A stretch of 64,000 bases of DNA from JACDAN01 sp963801855 (GTDB lineage Bacteria; Actinomycetota; Thermoleophilia; Gaiellales; Gaiellaceae), in the NCBI GenBank assembly GCA_963801855.1, contig CAWDGK010000002.1, positions 868,001-932,000 of the forward strand, written 5' to 3'. Of the stretch, positions 34,987 through 44,442 are shown one piece after another; within the stretch, counting starts at the first letter, position 1, and every line of letters begins with the position of its first letter. The translations under genes and the position numbers were made by a program. The notes under the pieces were generated by a model that worked only from the letters and a program-made list of their open reading frames with translations, searched no databases and was not told the origin of the DNA.

Positions 34987-37551
34987 ATGGCCGAAACGCG
35001 CTACGTCTACGGATTCGAAGAGCCCACCGACGGGGGCCGCGAGCTGCTCGGCGGCAAGGGAATCGGGCTCGCGGAGATGACCCAGCTCGGCGTCCCGGTC
35101 CCGGCCGGATTCACGATCACGACCGACGCCTGCCGCGCCTACATGGAGCTCGGCGATTTCCCGGACGGCCTGGAACAGCAGGTCGACGATCACTTCGCTC
35201 GGCTCGAGGAGACAACCGGCAAGCGCTTCGGTGACGCCGAGGATCCGCTGCTCGTCTCCGTCCGCTCGGGTGCCGCGGTCTCGATGCCGGGGATGATGGA
35301 CACGATCCTGAACCTCGGACTGAACGACGAGGCGACCGAGGGTCTCGTGAGGCGTACCGGCAACGACCGCTTCGCGCGCGACTCGTACCGTCGTCTCATC
35401 CAGATGTACGGCGAAGTCGTCGACGGCATCGATGGCCACTTCTTCGCCGACGCGCTCGCCCGCCAGGAGGACGATCTCCCGGGCTTGATCGAGACCTTCA
35501 AGGAGATCTACCAGCGCGAGACCGGGCGTCCCTTCCCGCAGGACGCCAAGGAGCAGCTCGGCCGGGCCGTGCGGGCGGTGTTCGAGTCCTGGAACACGCC
35601 GCGGGCCCAGCGCTACCGCCGGCACAACGACATCCCCGACGATCTCGGGACGGCCGTCAACGTCGTCCAGATGGTCTTCGGCAACAAGGGCGAGCAGTCC
35701 GGCACGGGGGTGGCGTTCACGCGGGATCCCTCGACCGGCGAGCCTGGCCTCTATGGCGAGTTCCTCGCCGACGCGCAGGGCGAGGACGTCGTCGCCGGGA
35801 TTCGCACGCCCGAGAAGCTCGAGGCGATGAAGGCGCGCATGCCGGAGGCTTTCGACGAGTTCATCGACACCATGCGCCGGCTCGAGGAGCACTACCGCGA
35901 CATGCAGGACATCGAGTTCACCGTGGAGGACGGCAAGCTCTACCTCCTCCAGACGCGCGGGGCGAAGCGGACAGCGGCGGCGGCGCTGAAGTGCGCCGTG
36001 GACATGGTCGAGGAGGCCGTGATCTCGAAGGAGGAGGCGGTGGCCCGCATCGACGCCGGCCAGCTCGACCAGCTCCTCCACCCGCGCATCGATCCCGACG
36101 CGAGCTACGAGGTGGCTGCGAAGGGCTTGAACGCCTCGCCGGGTGCCGCCTCCGGCTCGATCGTCTTCGAGGCCGACGAAGCCGAGGAGCGCGCGAAGGA
36201 CGGCGACGCCGTCATCCTCGTCCGCTGGGAGACGACCCCGGACGACATCCACGGGATGATCGCCGCGCAGGGGATCCTCACCGCTCACGGGGGAATGACC
36301 TCGCATGCCGCCGTGGTGGCACGCGGAATGGGAAAGCCGTGCGTCGCCGGCTGCGAGGCGCTCTCGATCGACCGTGAGGCCGGGACGATCTCCCTGAACG
36401 GGGCGACGCTGAACGAAGGCGACACGATCACGATCGACGGCGGAGTCGGCGAGGTGATCGTCGGCGAGGTGAAGCTGATCCCGCCGGAGATCAACGAAGA
36501 CTTCGAGACCGTCCTGGAATGGGCCGACGAGATGCGCCGGATGAAGGTGCGCACGAACGCGGACACGCCCGAGGATGCCGCCAAGGCGCGCGAGTTCGGC
36601 GCCGAGGGAATCGGTCTCTGCCGGACGGAGCACATGTTCATGGCCGAGGATCGGCTCCCGGTCGTCCGCGAGATGATCATGGCCTCGACGGAAGACGAGC
36701 GGCGTGGCGCGCTCGAGCGGCTACTGCCCTTCCAGCAGGCCGACTTCGAGGGGATCTTCGAGGCCATGGCCGGCCTCCCGGTGACCATCCGGCTGCTCGA
36801 CCCGCCGCTGCACGAGTTCCTGCCTCCGCTCGAAGAGGCGACGGACGAGCGCATGCGCGCCCGGATCCGGGCCTTGCGCGAGTCGAATCCGATGCTCGGG
36901 ACCCGCGGCTGCCGCCTGGGCCTGATGTTCCCCGAGATCTACGAGATGCAGGTTCGGGCGATTCTCCGCGCGGGGATCGCCGTCCGCGACCGGGTTGGCG
37001 AAGCGCCGCTCATCGAGATCATGCATCCGCTCGTCGCCTTCGAGGAGGAGCTTCGCCGCCTGCGGGAGCTGACGCTCGAGATCGCAGCGGAAGAGGACGA
37101 GATCGAGTTCCTGTGCGGAACGATGATCGAGCTCCCGCGCGCCTGCATCCGCGCGGATGAGATCGCCGAGCACGCGGATTTCTTCTCCTTCGGCACGAAC
37201 GACCTCACGCAGACCGCGCTCGGGTTCTCACGGGACGACGCGGAAGGCAAGTTCCTCACGCACTACCTCCAGGACGGCGTGCTCGAGAAGAACCCGTTCG
37301 AGATGCTCGACCAGAGCGGCGTGGGGGACCTGATGGCGATCGCGGTCGAGCGTGGCCGCTCGACGAAGCCGGACATCAAGCTCGGAATCTGCGGCGAGCA
37401 CGGCGGCGAGCCGTCGTCGGTCGCCTTCTGCCACACGCTCGGCCTGGACTACGTCTCCTGCTCGCCCTACCGCGTGCCGCTCGCGCGCCTCGCGGCTGCG
37501 CAGGCGGCGCTCAAGGAGTCCGGCATCGAGGCGATCGCCGTCGGAGGTTAG
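34987..37551 (+). CDS. ppdK: Pyruvate phosphate dikinase
   Basis: Converts pyruvate, ATP and phosphate to phosphoenolpyruvate, AMP and pyrophosphate, reversibly. 854 residues is full length. The N-terminal ATP-grasp contains GGKGIGLAEMTQLGVPVP, the swivelling phosphohistidine domain AHGGMTSHAAVVARGMGKPC (catalytic His about residue 440, regulated Thr two before it), and the C-terminal PEP/pyruvate barrel ends with SCSPYRVPLARLAAAQ, whose Cys (about 825) is the acid/base. The DUF299 regulator at 32211 should phosphorylate the active-site Thr. Confidence 0.98.
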   Translation: MAETRYVYGFEEPTDGGRELLGGKGIGLAEMTQLGVPVPAGFTITTDACRAYMELGDFPDGLEQQVDDHFARLEETTGKRFGDAEDPLLVSVRSGAAVSMPGMMDTILNLGLNDEATEGLVRRTGNDRFARDSYRRLIQMYGEVVDGIDGHFFADALARQEDDLPGLIETFKEIYQRETGRPFPQDAKEQLGRAVRAVFESWNTPRAQRYRRHNDIPDDLGTAVNVVQMVFGNKGEQSGTGVAFTRDPSTGEPGLYGEFLADAQGEDVVAGIRTPEKLEAMKARMPEAFDEFIDTMRRLEEHYRDMQDIEFTVEDGKLYLLQTRGAKRTAAAALKCAVDMVEEAVISKEEAVARIDAGQLDQLLHPRIDPDASYEVAAKGLNASPGAASGSIVFEADEAEERAKDGDAVILVRWETTPDDIHGMIAAQGILTAHGGMTSHAAVVARGMGKPCVAGCEALSIDREAGTISLNGATLNEGDTITIDGGVGEVIVGEVKLIPPEINEDFETVLEWADEMRRMKVRTNADTPEDAAKAREFGAEGIGLCRTEHMFMAEDRLPVVREMIMASTEDERRGALERLLPFQQADFEGIFEAMAGLPVTIRLLDPPLHEFLPPLEEATDERMRARIRALRESNPMLGTRGCRLGLMFPEIYEMQVRAILRAGIAVRDRVGEAPLIEIMHPLVAFEEELRRLRELTLEIAAEEDEIEFLCGTMIELPRACIRADEIAEHADFFSFGTNDLTQTALGFSRDDAEGKFLTHYLQDGVLEKNPFEMLDQSGVGDLMAIAVERGRSTKPDIKLGICGEHGGEPSSVAFCHTLGLDYVSCSPYRVPLARLAAAQAALKESGIEAIAVGG

Positions 37552-37562
37552 GACTTTGTGCA

Positions 37563-37580
37563 GTCCCCCGATCGGGGGAC
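37563..37580 (+). terminator. GC hairpin downstream of ppdK
   Basis: The 18-base palindrome GTCCCCCGATCGGGGGAC gives a 7-bp stem with a GATC loop, 11 bases after the ppdK stop. It has no T-run after it, so it may be a weak terminator or a processing/stability element. Confidence 0.5.
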
Positions 37581-37664
37581 GGATTGCCTATCGGAGCAAC
37601 GTAAAGTTGATCGTCCTGGGGCTAGCGACCTCGACTCGACGTATCCGGCGGGGAGGCAGGTCTC

Positions 37665-38237
37665 ATGAAGTTCGGGCGACGCCTCCTGATCGTGCTCGCA
37701 GTCCTCTTGCCCGTGCCCCTGGCCGCGGCGAGCGGCCTGGCGATCCCTCTGCCTGCGACCGTGGAGCGGCTGGCGGCCAAGCTCGTCCCGTTCGCAGACC
37801 CCGCTTTGGCGAGCGGCGCGCAGTCTTTCGCGCCCAGCTCGCGGGGGAGGATCGTCGAGACCGAGGACGAGGTCACGCTGACCAACCTGCTGACGGCGAA
37901 GACGACCGCGCAGACCGTGCAGGCCACGCAGAGGGTGAACGAGATTCTCGTGAGGAAGCCGAAGCTCCGACGGTCGGCAAAGGCGCGGAACGACCGCGTC
38001 AAGACGCGGGGCGAGCGAATCAAGAAAGAGCGGGACAACGCTCACGGCAACCGCCCGGTCCGCGAGAAGCGGGAGCACAAGGCGCCGAAACCCGAGGCAA
38101 AGCCGCCGAAGCCGCCCAAAGAGCCGAAAGCATCCACGCCGACGCCGCCCAGTGAGCTTCCAGCAGCACCGCCGAAGCCACCCAAAGAGCTGAAAGAAGC
38201 GGCGCCGAAGCCTCCACGCGAGACGAAGAAAGCGTGA
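37665..38237 (+). CDS. Secreted Lys/Pro-rich low-complexity protein
   Basis: 190 residues from ATG 37665 (GGGGAGGCAGG upstream). A signal peptide (RRLLIVLAVLLPVPLAAASG) precedes a region of ordinary composition to about residue 85, then a basic and proline-rich tail with repeated KPPKEPK / KPPKELK units to the end. Such tails often thread through or bind the cell wall; no family recognised. The last four bases overlap the next GTG. Confidence 0.75.
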   Translation: MKFGRRLLIVLAVLLPVPLAAASGLAIPLPATVERLAAKLVPFADPALASGAQSFAPSSRGRIVETEDEVTLTNLLTAKTTAQTVQATQRVNEILVRKPKLRRSAKARNDRVKTRGERIKKERDNAHGNRPVREKREHKAPKPEAKPPKPPKEPKASTPTPPSELPAAPPKPPKELKEAAPKPPRETKKA

Positions 38238-40209
38238 GAGCCGGCAGAGCTATCCGCGGCGGAAATCCGCCACGCCTGGTTCTCCGCTTCGCCGTCGCCA
38301 CCGGAATCGGCCTGTCGCTGGCGGCCGCCGCGATCCTTCTCGTCGTCCGCCACTACAACACGGTGCAGGCAGAGCGGGGCGCGACGGCTCAGGCCCGTGT
38401 GCTCGCGAGCGCTGTTCTCCGAGGGCCGTTGACGGCGCAGGACTTCGCGCGGCCGGTGGTCGGCGACCGGCGCGAAACGCTCGACAGGCTCTTCCGGCAC
38501 CGCGTCCTCGAGGAAGGCGTGCTGCTCGTGAATCTCTTCGCCGCCAACGGAACGGTGACCTACAGCACGGATCATCGGCTGATCGGGCGGCCGATCGGGC
38601 GCCCGGATCACCTCCAGGAAGCTGTGCAGGGGACGATCCGCGGAGATGTCACGACGCTGAGCCTTCAGGGGCAGGGGGATCAAAAGGCCCTGCGCACCTA
38701 CGCACCGGTCGCCGTTCCCGGCAATACGGGCGTGGTCGCGATCTTCCAGGACTACCGGCCGATCGCCAGGGCGGCGCAGTCCACGTTCCTCCCGGTGGTC
38801 GGAATCTTCGAGGCCGTCCTCCTGCTGCTCTTCGCCGCTCTCATTCCGATCCTCCGCCGGGTCACCGTCCGTATGCGCAGGCAGATGGACGAGATCGAGC
38901 GACGCGCCTACTACGACGAGCTCACAACGCTTCCGAACCGCACTCTCTACCGCGATCGCATCGAGCAGGCGATCCTTGCGGCGAAGCGCGACGGGCACTC
39001 GGCGACCGTGATGCTGCTCGACGTCGATCGCTTCAAGGAGATCAACGATGCGCTCGGTCACGACGTCGGCGACTCGCTGCTCGGCGAGCTCGGACAAGAG
39101 GCTTCGTGAGGAGATCCGCGCGAGCGAGACGCTTGCACGCCTCGGCGGAGACGAGTTCGGCGTCCTTCTGCCGACCGGAACCGTCGAGGAGGCGGTCGCC
39201 ACAGCCGCCCGACTGCATGCAGCTCTCGAGGCCCCGTTCTCCGTGCGAGGCCTGTCGCTCGAGGTGCAGGCGAGCATCGGTATCGCTGCCTACCCGCAGC
39301 ACGGCGCGGAGCTTGATGCGCTGCTCCAGCACGGCGACGTCGCCATGTACCTCGCGAAGGAGAGCCACCTGTCCACCGCGGTCTACGACGCGAACCAGGA
39401 CGACAACGACGCGGCAAAGCTCGCGCTTGCCGGGGAGCTGCGAAAGGCGATCGAGAACGAGGAGCTCGTCCTGCAGTACCAGCCGCAGGCCGAGCTCGAG
39501 ACCGGGCGAATCGTCGGCGTGGAGGCGCTCGTGCGGTGGCAGCACCCGGTCCGTGGCTTCATCCCGCCGAACGACTTCGTCCCGATCGCGGAGCGAATGG
39601 GGCTGATCAAGCCGCTGAGCCGTTTCGTCGTGTCGACAGCACTTCGCCAGTGCGCCGCCTGGAATCGAGGCCGGCCTGAAGCTCCAGGTCTCCCTCAACC
39701 TGACGATTCCCGACCTGCTCGACCTGGAGCTGCCCGACTGGATCGCCGCGCTGCTCGTCGAGACAGGCGTCGCGCCTGCCCAGGTGGAGGTGGAGATCAC
39801 CGAGAGCACGATCCTGGCCGACCGATTCCGCGTCCGGCAGGTGCTGAACCGCCTCAACGAGATGGGCATTCGGCTGGCGATCGACGACTTCGGGACGGGC
39901 TACTCGTCCCTCGCCTACCTGAAGCGGCTGCCGGTGAAGGCGATCAAGATCGACCGCTCGTTCGTCGTCGACATGTGCGAGGACGTGGGCGATGCGACCA
40001 TCGTCCGCTCGACGATCGACCTGGGGCGAAACCTCGGACTCGCCGTGGTGGCCGAGGGAGTCGAGACCGAAAAGGTCTGGAACGCACTTCGAGAGCTCGG
40101 TTGCACGCTCGCCCAGGGCTACCTGATCGGCGAGCCGATGTCCGCCGCCGATGTGACTGCTCTAGTGGCGGCTCGCTCGGAGCGTGTTCCCGACTCGTCG
40201 GTCGCCTAG
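38234..40209 (+). CDS. Membrane-anchored GGDEF-EAL cyclic-di-GMP protein (frame broken twice)
   Basis: Two membrane helices flank a sensor-like outer domain (residues 20-195), followed by a GGDEF domain (YDELTTLPNRTLYRDR, LARLGGDEFGVLLP) and an EAL domain (VEALVRWQHP, EITEST, DDFGTGYSSLAYL, AEGVETE, QGYLIGEPM). The intact GGDEF and EAL signature residues suggest both synthesis and hydrolysis of c-di-GMP are possible. One extra base near 39092 and another near 39666 each move the conserved sequence into the next frame. Joined length is about 657 residues. GTG 38234 overlaps the upstream gene. Confidence 0.9.
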
Positions 40210-40886
40210 CTCTCGCCCATCCGCCGCCCGACGGGCACCCGCTGCATCAGGAAGATGCTCGTCACGAGCACCCAGAAGAGGAAGAGCGTGAAGGTGATCG
40301 TGTTCACGTTTCCGCCCGGCGCGAAGTCCGCGTTGTCGAAGAGGAGCCGGCCGCCGGCGTTCACGATCAGCAAGAGGCCGACGACGCCGCCGACCCAACC
40401 GACCGACGAGGGGAGGAGGGAGGCCCTGGCGATTCCGAGCGACGCGGCCCACACGAACGTCGCTGCGGGAAAGTCCGTCATGACGAAGGCGAAGCTGCCG
40501 AGCTGGTAGAGCCCGTACGCGACGCCCTGGTCCATGAACTCGATCCCGGATGCGAGCGCACCGACTGCGGTCACTCCGACGAGGAAGAGCGCGACCGACG
40601 CGGCGACCGAGGCGCCGACGATCGCGGGAACCCGCCCGAGGCTGTCCCCCTCGGCCCGCCGAAGAGCGACGGCGAGAGTCCCGCCGAACCAGAGCAGGAA
40701 GACACTCCCGAGCCCGAAGAAGAACGACTGCCAGAGAATGTCCGAGTCGTTCAGCGCGAAGAAGTTGAGGACGAACTCGCTGGGCTCATCTGCTGCCGGC
40801 GGGTCAGGGACGATCAGGAACGCGAGAGCCGACGAGAGCACGAATCCGATCCCCGTCGCCGCTCCCCATCTCTCGGAGCTCCGCAT
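40206..40886 (-). CDS. Polytopic membrane protein of unknown function
   Basis: 226 residues with about six hydrophobic helices: WGAATGIGFVLSSALAFLIV first, then segments near residues 50, 90, 125, 160 and 200, and a short charged C-terminus (RVPVGRRMGES). I do not recognise a family. It converges on the GGDEF-EAL gene with a four-base overlap, and lies 15 bases downstream of the rhomboid gene, in the same direction. Confidence 0.75.
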   Translation of the reverse strand: MRSSERWGAATGIGFVLSSALAFLIVPDPPAADEPSEFVLNFFALNDSDILWQSFFFGLGSVFLLWFGGTLAVALRRAEGDSLGRVPAIVGASVAASVALFLVGVTAVGALASGIEFMDQGVAYGLYQLGSFAFVMTDFPAATFVWAASLGIARASLLPSSVGWVGGVVGLLLIVNAGGRLLFDNADFAPGGNVNTITFTLFLFWVLVTSIFLMQRVPVGRRMGES

Positions 40887-40901
40887 GCGGCCGATTCTTC
40901 C

Positions 40902-41759
40902 CTAGACGACGTACTGCTGCACGCGGAGAAACGAGATCAGGATGCTGGCGACACCGACTGCGAGGAGCCCGGCGATGCCGACAAGGCCCGGCTTCCCGTA
41001 CACCGCATGCCCGCGGCCGAACCGTGACAGCGCAAGGATCCCGAGCGCGCCGCCCGCCAGCCCGCCCAGGTGGCCGCCGATCGAGATCCCCGGGATGAAC
41101 AGGGTGAACGCCAGGTTGAGCGCGATGATCGAGACGGCGCTTCCGCCGAGCACGTAGGTCCGCTGGCGCTCGAGCACGAAGGCTGCGCCGAGGATCCCGA
41201 AGATTGCCCCCGAGGCGCCGACGGTCAGGCTCTCCGGCGAGAGGAGCAAGGCTCCGGCCGACCCCGCAAGGCCCGAGACGAAGTAGAGGAGCAGATAGCG
41301 CCCGCGGCCGAGCACCTGCTCGACGGCGGCACCGAACAGCCAGAGCGCCAGCATGTTCATTCCCAGGTGGAGCGGCCCGTAATGCAGAAAGGCCGCCGTG
41401 ATCAGCCGCCACCAGTCCCCGGCGGCGACGAGCGGCCCGTAGAGGACGCCCTGCCTGTAGATCTCGTTCCCGGTTCCGTTGATCTCACCGCCCATGGCCA
41501 GCTCGAGCAGGTAGATGCCGACGTTGATCCCGATCAGCGTCTTCGTGACCAGGGCGCCGGTGCCCTCGTAGCTCGCGCGGCGCATCCCCTGCGTGACGCG
41601 GGCGGCGCCCTGCGCCTGTCCCGAGTGGTCAGGGCAGCGGATCCCGACGGGCGCGAACGTCATGCAGTCCTCGCAGATCGGTCGGCCGCACTCCGAGCAG
41701 GAGACCATCGTCTCCCGGTCGGGATGCCGGTAGCAGTAGGTGATTTCCGAGGCGGCCAC
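40902..41759 (-). CDS. Rhomboid-family intramembrane protease with N-terminal zinc-binding box
   Basis: 285 residues from GTG 41759. The N-terminal 40 residues form a B-box-like zinc motif (CYRHPDRETMVSCSEC and CEDCMTFAP). Then six membrane helices of the rhomboid fold: HLGMNMLALWLFG, the catalytic Ser in GASGAIFGILGA and the catalytic His in GGHLGGLAGGALG. Rhomboids cleave membrane helices of client proteins; the client is unknown. Only 25 bases separate this start from the divergent comB start. Confidence 0.92.
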   Translation of the reverse strand: MAASEITYCYRHPDRETMVSCSECGRPICEDCMTFAPVGIRCPDHSGQAQGAARVTQGMRRASYEGTGALVTKTLIGINVGIYLLELAMGGEINGTGNEIYRQGVLYGPLVAAGDWWRLITAAFLHYGPLHLGMNMLALWLFGAAVEQVLGRGRYLLLYFVSGLAGSAGALLLSPESLTVGASGAIFGILGAAFVLERQRTYVLGGSAVSIIALNLAFTLFIPGISIGGHLGGLAGGALGILALSRFGRGHAVYGKPGLVGIAGLLAVGVASILISFLRVQQYVV

Positions 41760-41784
41760 GGAGCCGCTGTAGCGTAGTGCGGCC

Positions 41785-42456
41785 GTGCGAGTGCATGTCG
41801 CTTTCACCCCGGACGAGGTCCTGCAGGCGCCGGTCGCCGTCGTGGTCGACGTCATGCGGGCGACGTCGACGATCGCCCAGGCCCTTGCGAGCGGCTACGA
41901 GCGGGTCTACTGCTGCCGCGAGATCGAGGACGCGCTGGCCCTGCGCGAGCACCTCGGCGAGGGACTGCTGGGCGGCGAGCGGAAAGCCGTGCGGATCGAG
42001 GGCTTCGACATCGGCGCCTCTCCGCGGGAGGTGCTGGAGCCCCGGGGCGAGGTGCTCATCTACTCCACCACGAACGGCACCCGGGCGGTGCTCTCGGCAG
42101 CCGCTGCCTGCGAGCGCGTCTTCCTCGGGTCGCTCCTGAACCTGTCCGCGGTCGTCAAAGCCGTCGAGGACGACTGCGTCGTCGTCTGCGCCGGCTTCCA
42201 GGGCCAGTTCGCGCTCGACGACGCCTACTGCGCCGGGCGGATCGTCCAAGAGCTCGCCGGGGAGGTGACGGATGCGGCCAAGGCGTGCCGGATCCTCGCC
42301 GGCGCCTTTCCCACCGCCTGGGACGCCGTCATGGCCCGCACCTACGGGCCGCCGGGACTCGAGGACGACATCGAGTTCTGCTCGCAGGAGGACACGATCG
42401 ACGTGGTTCCGCGCTTCTCGCAGCTCGTCCAGGGGGCCGCGGAGATCACGGCGTAG
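41785..42456 (+). CDS. comB: 2-phosphosulfolactate phosphatase family protein (ComB)
   Basis: 223 residues. VVVDVMRATSTIAQALASG near residue 20 and YSTTNGTRAVLSA near residue 93 are the family's conserved segments. In methanogens ComB dephosphorylates 2-phosphosulfolactate in coenzyme M synthesis; many bacteria carry homologues of unclear role. No comA or comC is nearby, so the physiological reaction here is open. GTG 41785 leaves a 25-base divergent gap. Confidence 0.88.
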   Translation: MRVHVAFTPDEVLQAPVAVVVDVMRATSTIAQALASGYERVYCCREIEDALALREHLGEGLLGGERKAVRIEGFDIGASPREVLEPRGEVLIYSTTNGTRAVLSAAAACERVFLGSLLNLSAVVKAVEDDCVVVCAGFQGQFALDDAYCAGRIVQELAGEVTDAAKACRILAGAFPTAWDAVMARTYGPPGLEDDIEFCSQEDTIDVVPRFSQLVQGAAEITA

Positions 42457-42504
42457 CGCCCGCTCGTTTGCTTTTTCGCAAAGAGCGGATAAAAAGAGAC
42501 GTAT

Positions 42505-44394
42505 ATGCGGCCGAATGGACCCCTGGGAAGCGGGTGGTTCGCGGCCGCTGCGGGTCTAACTGCGGCGGCTGCTCTCGCCCTCGCCTGGGCGCTCGTCGAA
42601 GGCGAGGGCCTGGCGAACGCGATCGACGATCTCCCGCTCTTGCTCCTGGCCGGCGCCGTGCTCGCGGCGCTCCTCGGCTGGCGCCAGATGCGCGCCGGGG
42701 CTGAGGCCGACCGGCAGAAGGCGCTCGAGGAGGAGAACAAGGCCGAGGCGCTCACCCGCCGGCTCGAGACCGAGCGAGAGTGGCGCAAGGAGCTGCGCCG
42801 CCAGATCCAGACGCTCGAGCAGGCCCGCGGCGCGCTCGGGGCGACCAACGACGTTCCGGCACTCGTGCTCAAAACGGCGAAGGAGCTCGTCGGCGCCAAG
42901 AAGGCATTGCTCCTGTCCCGAAAGGACGAGGATTCGGATGGAAACCTCGATCTGATGGCGACGGAGGGATTCGAGCGCGATCCGGCGGACAGCGCCGTCG
43001 CGCAGCGCTTCGCGCGCGAGGTGATCGCGAGCGACCAGACGGTGCGAGAGGAAAGCCCGACGTTGCCGGCCGAGTCGACCCCGGCCGACCGCGAGATCGA
43101 GAACCTGCTCGCGATCCCGATCTACCTCCGGGACAAGTTCAGCGGCGTCGTGGTGCTCGCCAACAAGCCGGGCGGCTTCGAGGACTACGACGACGACGTC
43201 TTGCTCGCCCTCGGCGACCACGCCGGCGCGGCGCTCCACAACGCGCGGCTCCACGGCGAGCTGCGCGCCGCCTACATCTCGACGGTGGCGATGCTCGCGG
43301 AGGCCGTCGAGGCGAAGGATCCGTTCCTGCGCTCGCACTCCTACGACGCGACCCGGCATGTGTCCGCGGTGGCGAAGCGGCTCGGGATGTCGCGGAAGGA
43401 GCGCGAGGATCTCGTCTTCGGCTCCCTGCTCCACGACGTCGGCAAGATCGGGATCTCGGAGCGGATCCTCCTCAAGCCCGGCGCGCTGACGACGCAGGAG
43501 CGGTCGCTGGTCGAGCTCCACCCGAGGATCGGCTACCGGATCGTCCAGCAGGTGCCCATCTTGAGGAACGTCGCGCCGGCGATCCTCCACCATCACGAGC
43601 GGTTCGACGGCGACGGCTACCCGTCGAAGCTGAGCGGCGAGGAGATCCCGCTGCAGGCGCGGATCATCGCCGTGGCGGACGCGTTCTGCGCGATGACGAC
43701 CAACCGGCCGTATCGCGATGCGGGGTCGGTCGCGGATGCCCTGGCGGAGCTCGAACGCTGCGCCGGGACGCAGTTCGACCCGGAGATCGTGCGCCTGTTC
43801 GGCGAGGAAGTGCGCGCCGCGGAGGCGGGGGAGAGGTCGGAGTTGGAGTCCGACACGGACACGGGAGAGTTCCTGGTCGACGCCCTCTCGGACCCGGAGA
43901 TCATGCACCGGCGCCAGGCCAACGAGCCGGTGCTCGGCTTCGAGTCGTACTCGATCACCGACAACCTGACGATGCTCTACGGCCACCGACACTTCTGGGA
44001 GCTCGTCCAGTCGGAGACCAAGCGAGCCGAGTTGCAGGGCAAGCCGTTCGCGATCGTGATGATCGAGCTGGAGGATCTGGAGCGGATCAACCGCGAACGG
44101 GGCTATGCGGCCGGCGACGAGGCGATCAAGAAAGTCGCGCGGGCAGTCCAGGCGGCGTCGCTGCAGTGCCAGGGCACGGCGGCGAGGTTCAGCGGCCGGC
44201 GGATCGCGGTGGTCATCCCGCGAGCGGGGCGCGAGGAAGCGTCCGGCTGTGCGGACGAGATCGCGGAGGAGCTGGCGGGCGAGCCGGCGGTGCGAGTCTC
44301 GTGCGCGGCGTGGGCGGAAGGCGACGGAGGCGAGTCAGTAGTCGAACGCGCGATCGAGGAGCTTCGCCCTTCGCGCGTTTCGAGTCCGACGTAG
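42505..44394 (+). CDS. Membrane GAF/HD-GYP protein with degenerate GGDEF-like domain
   Basis: 629 residues: two N-terminal membrane helices, a charged coiled-coil (LEEENKAEALTRRLETER), a GAF domain (about 110-250), an HD-GYP phosphodiesterase domain with LLHDVGKIGI and HHERFDGDGYPS near residues 308 and 361, and a C-terminal nucleotide-cyclase-like fold in which the GGDEF loop is replaced by FSGRRIAVVIPR. The HD-GYP residues look intact, so c-di-GMP breakdown is plausible while the cyclase-like part is probably inactive or regulatory. ATG 42505 is preceded by AAAAAGAGACG. Confidence 0.9.
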   Translation: MRPNGPLGSGWFAAAAGLTAAAALALAWALVEGEGLANAIDDLPLLLLAGAVLAALLGWRQMRAGAEADRQKALEEENKAEALTRRLETEREWRKELRRQIQTLEQARGALGATNDVPALVLKTAKELVGAKKALLLSRKDEDSDGNLDLMATEGFERDPADSAVAQRFAREVIASDQTVREESPTLPAESTPADREIENLLAIPIYLRDKFSGVVVLANKPGGFEDYDDDVLLALGDHAGAALHNARLHGELRAAYISTVAMLAEAVEAKDPFLRSHSYDATRHVSAVAKRLGMSRKEREDLVFGSLLHDVGKIGISERILLKPGALTTQERSLVELHPRIGYRIVQQVPILRNVAPAILHHHERFDGDGYPSKLSGEEIPLQARIIAVADAFCAMTTNRPYRDAGSVADALAELERCAGTQFDPEIVRLFGEEVRAAEAGERSELESDTDTGEFLVDALSDPEIMHRRQANEPVLGFESYSITDNLTMLYGHRHFWELVQSETKRAELQGKPFAIVMIELEDLERINRERGYAAGDEAIKKVARAVQAASLQCQGTAARFSGRRIAVVIPRAGREEASGCADEIAEELAGEPAVRVSCAAWAEGDGGESVVERAIEELRPSRVSSPT

Positions 44395-44442
44395 CGGGCG
44401 GCGGCTCGGGCGGCGCGCTCGAATCAATCGAATCCCGCGCGG

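Noticed and set aside
37552..37664. c-di-GMP riboswitch before the signalling genes
   Set aside because: Some small stems but no match to the conserved c-di-GMP-I core; kept only as a low-interest structured leader.
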